From Bacteroidota bacterium (lineage in GTDB: Bacteria; Bacteroidota; Bacteroidia; Bacteroidales; PUMT01): DNA of 16,330 nucleotides. Positions 14,573 to 16,330 of the stretch are shown in pieces. Location: contig PWPZ01000126.1 in the NCBI GenBank assembly GCA_003556985.1, positions 1 to 16,330 of the forward strand. Reading direction: 5' to 3'. Below the pieces are notes generated by a model. It made no database searches. It worked only from the letters and a program-made list of their open reading frames with translations, and was not told the origin of the DNA. The translations under genes and the position numbers were made by a program. Positions within the stretch are counted from its first letter, which is position 1. Each line of letters opens with the position of its first letter.

Positions 14573-15670
14573 TTACCCATTATGAACAGACTCCTTCGAA
14601 TTGTTTTTATCGCCGGCGATTTCAAGCCTGGCCCTGGGCAGGCACTGCGGATAATTTTTCTGGAGAAAAAAGAGCATTTTTTCCCTGACATGCACCCGAA
14701 GATTCCAGGCCGTTCCCGAATCTGCAGCGCTTACCAGCACACGTATCTCAACGGTTCTTTCCGTGGCATCGGTAACCTGGACAACTTTTACCTTGCCGTC
14801 CCAAAATTGATTTCCCTCGAGTATCCTGTCCAGCTCCTCCCTCACCGCATCGACAGGAAGGGTATAGTCGGCATAGATAAAAACCGACCCGAGAATTTCC
14901 GATGTGTTGCGGGTCCAGTTCTGGAAAGGATTCTCAATAAAATAAGTAGTGGGAAGCACCAGTCTCCGCTTGTCCCATATCGCCACTACGATATATGTCA
15001 GGTTGATCTCCTCTATCCTGCCCCATTCATTCTCTACGATCACAACATCATCGAGCCTGATCGGCTGACTAAGGGCTATCTGGATGCCGGCCAGTATGGT
15101 GCCTATAGCCCTCTGGGCGGCAAAGCCGATTATGATACCGGCAACACCGGCCGAGGCTATAAGGCTTATCCCGATTCGTCGAATGCTTTCAAACGACATC
15201 AGGATAAGAGATAGAGCCACTACTATTATCAGGAACAGAATAATGTTTTCAAGCACCCGGAACTGCGTATATATTTTTCTTGCCCTCAGATTATCGGCGT
15301 CATCCATATCATATTTTCCCAGCACGAAATGCTTGATCAGATAAACCGCCTGTATCAGTATCCAGCTCACAAAGACAATCACCATGGCCGACATGAAGGC
15401 ACCCATGGGTTCAAGGGGACTGATATGGTCGTCGAAAAAGGAAGAGGGGATAACGAAGGAAAGGAATAAAAGAAGCAATATCAATGGAAGCCTTATTTTC
15501 TTTTTAAGACGGATAAACAGGTTCCGGGAATCCTCGTTAACCCATCTTGTTATGGCCTTGCCGAGTATGAAAATACAGACTGCCAGAATTACAAAAACCA
15601 GCAGTGAAATTATAATATAGGTAATGAATAAAAATTCACCGTTAAAAGTCTCCTGGATATATTCAGCCAT
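14573..15670 (-). CDS. MscS-family small-conductance mechanosensitive channel
   Basis: 365 aa membrane protein. Five hydrophobic segments are visible at about 13-37, 61-76, 92-113, 141-160 and 165-187. The last is the pore helix of the MscS family, with the Gly/Ala-rich SAGVAGIIIGFAAQRAIGTI and ILAGIQIALSQPIRLDDVV leading into the beta domain (VENEWGRIEEINLTYIVVAI, VLPTTYFIENPFQNWTR). The C-terminal alpha/beta domain follows to about 350. It should open under membrane tension and relieve hypo-osmotic shock. With five rather than three helices it is a mid-size family member; no signal peptide is evident. It has its own -7 box and stops 132 bp before argB, so it is probably a separate transcription unit. 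Confidence 0.9.
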   Translation of the reverse strand: MAEYIQETFNGEFLFITYIIISLLVFVILAVCIFILGKAITRWVNEDSRNLFIRLKKKIRLPLILLLLFLSFVIPSSFFDDHISPLEPMGAFMSAMVIVFVSWILIQAVYLIKHFVLGKYDMDDADNLRARKIYTQFRVLENIILFLIIVVALSLILMSFESIRRIGISLIASAGVAGIIIGFAAQRAIGTILAGIQIALSQPIRLDDVVIVENEWGRIEEINLTYIVVAIWDKRRLVLPTTYFIENPFQNWTRNTSEILGSVFIYADYTLPVDAVREELDRILEGNQFWDGKVKVVQVTDATERTVEIRVLVSAADSGTAWNLRVHVREKMLFFLQKNYPQCLPRARLEIAGDKNNSKESVHNG

Positions 15671-15696
15671 AACTTCATCCTTTTGTGGTTTTTGAA

Positions 15697-15704
15697 CAAA
15701 GTTA
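15697..15704 (-). promoter_or_regulatory. -7 box of the mscS-like gene
   Basis: The minus strand reads TAACTTTG, an exact TAnnTTTG match, 26 bp upstream of the ATG. The -33 region holds only TTC at about the right distance. A leader of about 20 nt containing AAAGGATG precedes the start. Confidence 0.6.
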
Positions 15705-15726
15705 TAGAATTATGATCAAAAAGGCG

Positions 15727-15748
15727 AAAAAATTACCGGTTGCGGTAA
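15727..15748 (-). terminator. Intrinsic terminator overlapping a stop codon
   Basis: On the minus strand TTACCG-CAAC-CGGTAA forms a 6-bp stem with a 4-base loop, followed at once by six T's. The TAA that ends the stem is the stop codon of the upstream CHU_C-domain gene. It should separate that gene from mscS. The stem is short, so termination strength is uncertain. Confidence 0.55.
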
Positions 15749-16330
15749 AGGGTAAGTGCTCCGGTAAATTCATACTCCCTGTCGTCCCAGCCAACCCCGG
15801 TAATGGTATAGAAATATACACCGGGAGATGCAGCTTTATCGCTACCCGCAAGTCCGTCCCATCCTTCTTTCGGATCAGACCATTCATAAATCTTCCTGCC
15901 GTTGCGGTTATATATCACCGCACGAAACTCGCGCAAAGAAACACCCTGAACCATGTAAACATCATTTTGTCCGTCGCCGTCGGGAGAAAAGACATTGGAT
16001 ACTTCCAGCTCGGAAGGGAACACCCTGACGGGCGTTGGTAAAGTAAAAATATCCTCGCAAAGGCCGTTGACCGTACGAAGGCTGACCTCATATTCTCCCG
16101 GTATATAATAAGTGTATACCGGATCGGCTGTAAAATCGACAGGTTCCATAGCTTCGGGATCGTTGGGACGGAAGTCAAAGATCCATTCATACTCCACCGC
16201 ATTGAGCGACTTGTCAGAATTAAAGGCAACCTCAAGGGGGGCTTCACCCTCAACCGGAGTAACTTCAAATTCCGCCTTTGTGGTAAGAGGATCGAGAGTT
16301 AAGGCATGAGATGCCTCGGAAGAATAATAG
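15733..16330 (-). CDS. C-terminal end of a T9SS-secreted protein (PKD-like + CHU_C domain)
   Basis: The frame is open to the window edge and gives about 198 C-terminal residues; the start is outside. An apparent start at 16197 is an internal in-frame GTG (Val). The first part (EFEVTPVEGEAPLEVAFNS, then YTYYIPGEYEVSLRTVNG) has the PKD/Ig-like pattern of repeats in surface proteins. The last about 90 residues, from SNVFSPDGDGQNDVYMV through RAVIYNRNGRKIYEW, GWDG and GVYFYTI to LTLYRNR, form the gliding-motility-associated C-terminal domain (CHU_C, TIGR04131). This is the type B sorting signal of the type IX secretion system. The protein is probably exported to the cell surface or medium; its own function lies in the missing part. 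Confidence 0.9.
   Translation of the reverse strand, partial: YYSSEASHALTLDPLTTKAEFEVTPVEGEAPLEVAFNSDKSLNAVEYEWIFDFRPNDPEAMEPVDFTADPVYTYYIPGEYEVSLRTVNGLCEDIFTLPTPVRVFPSELEVSNVFSPDGDGQNDVYMVQGVSLREFRAVIYNRNGRKIYEWSDPKEGWDGLAGSDKAASPGVYFYTITGVGWDDREYEFTGALTLYRNR

Noticed and set aside
14582..15214. A 210-codon plus-strand open frame across the mscS-like gene
   Set aside because: Antisense to a clear MscS-family protein and without recognisable domains.
15733..16197. A complete 154-aa gene starting at 16197
   Set aside because: The start is an internal GTG; the frame is open upstream to the window edge and the PKD-like domain begins before it, so this is the end of a longer gene.
1..16330. CRISPR arrays, insertion sequences, tRNA or rRNA genes
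   Set aside because: No regularly spaced repeats, transposase frames, terminal inverted repeats or tRNA-like cloverleaf sequences were recognised on either strand.

Overview
The window looks like a chromosomal segment of a Bacteroidota (Bacteroidetes) bacterium. Four things in the sequence point there. The promoters match the Bacteroidetes -7 box TAnnTTTG, seen upstream of rpsL, argB, mscS and the EF-G paralog. Starts generally lack Shine-Dalgarno sequences and have A-rich leaders. rpsJ follows fusA directly with no tuf between them, so the str and S10 operons are fused. The last gene ends in a gliding-motility/type IX secretion (CHU_C) C-terminal domain. A Bacteroidales- or Marinilabiliales-like organism is plausible, but the genus cannot be read from the sequence.

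Layout: (1) 1-7088, minus strand: one tightly packed ribosomal operon, read in the order rpsL-rpsG-fusA-rpsJ-rplC-rplD-rplW-rplB-rpsS-rplV-rpsC, with rpsC running off the left edge. A good -33/-7 promoter lies just upstream of rpsL. (2) 7089-7745: a 657-bp AT-rich divergent intergenic region with promoters facing both ways and several inverted repeats. (3) 7746-9902, plus strand: a second, divergent elongation factor G (EF-G2/FusA2-like), closed by a clear intrinsic terminator. (4) 10070-14440, minus strand: argB-argD-argC-argJ, the acetylated route from glutamate to ornithine with ArgJ recycling the acetyl group. The promoter before argB has a 10-bp tandem repeat just upstream. (5) 14573-15670, minus: an MscS-family mechanosensitive channel with its own promoter. 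(6) 15733-16330, minus: the C-terminal end of a secreted or surface protein (PKD-like domain plus CHU_C sorting domain), with an intrinsic terminator built into its stop codon.

The most interesting object is the EF-G paralog. It keeps all five EF-G domains, but its GTPase centre is altered: the His after DTPG is Leu, the switch-I RGITI motif is lost, and NKxD is NQLD. It also carries about 28 extra residues in domain IV compared with the canonical EF-G encoded 1.6 kb away. This matches what is known of Bacteroides thetaiotaomicron EF-G2, a starvation translocase that works without GTP hydrolysis. Here it sits head-to-head with the operon that makes its canonical counterpart and two small-subunit proteins, so one intergenic region could balance growth-phase and starvation translation. 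That regulatory idea is inference.
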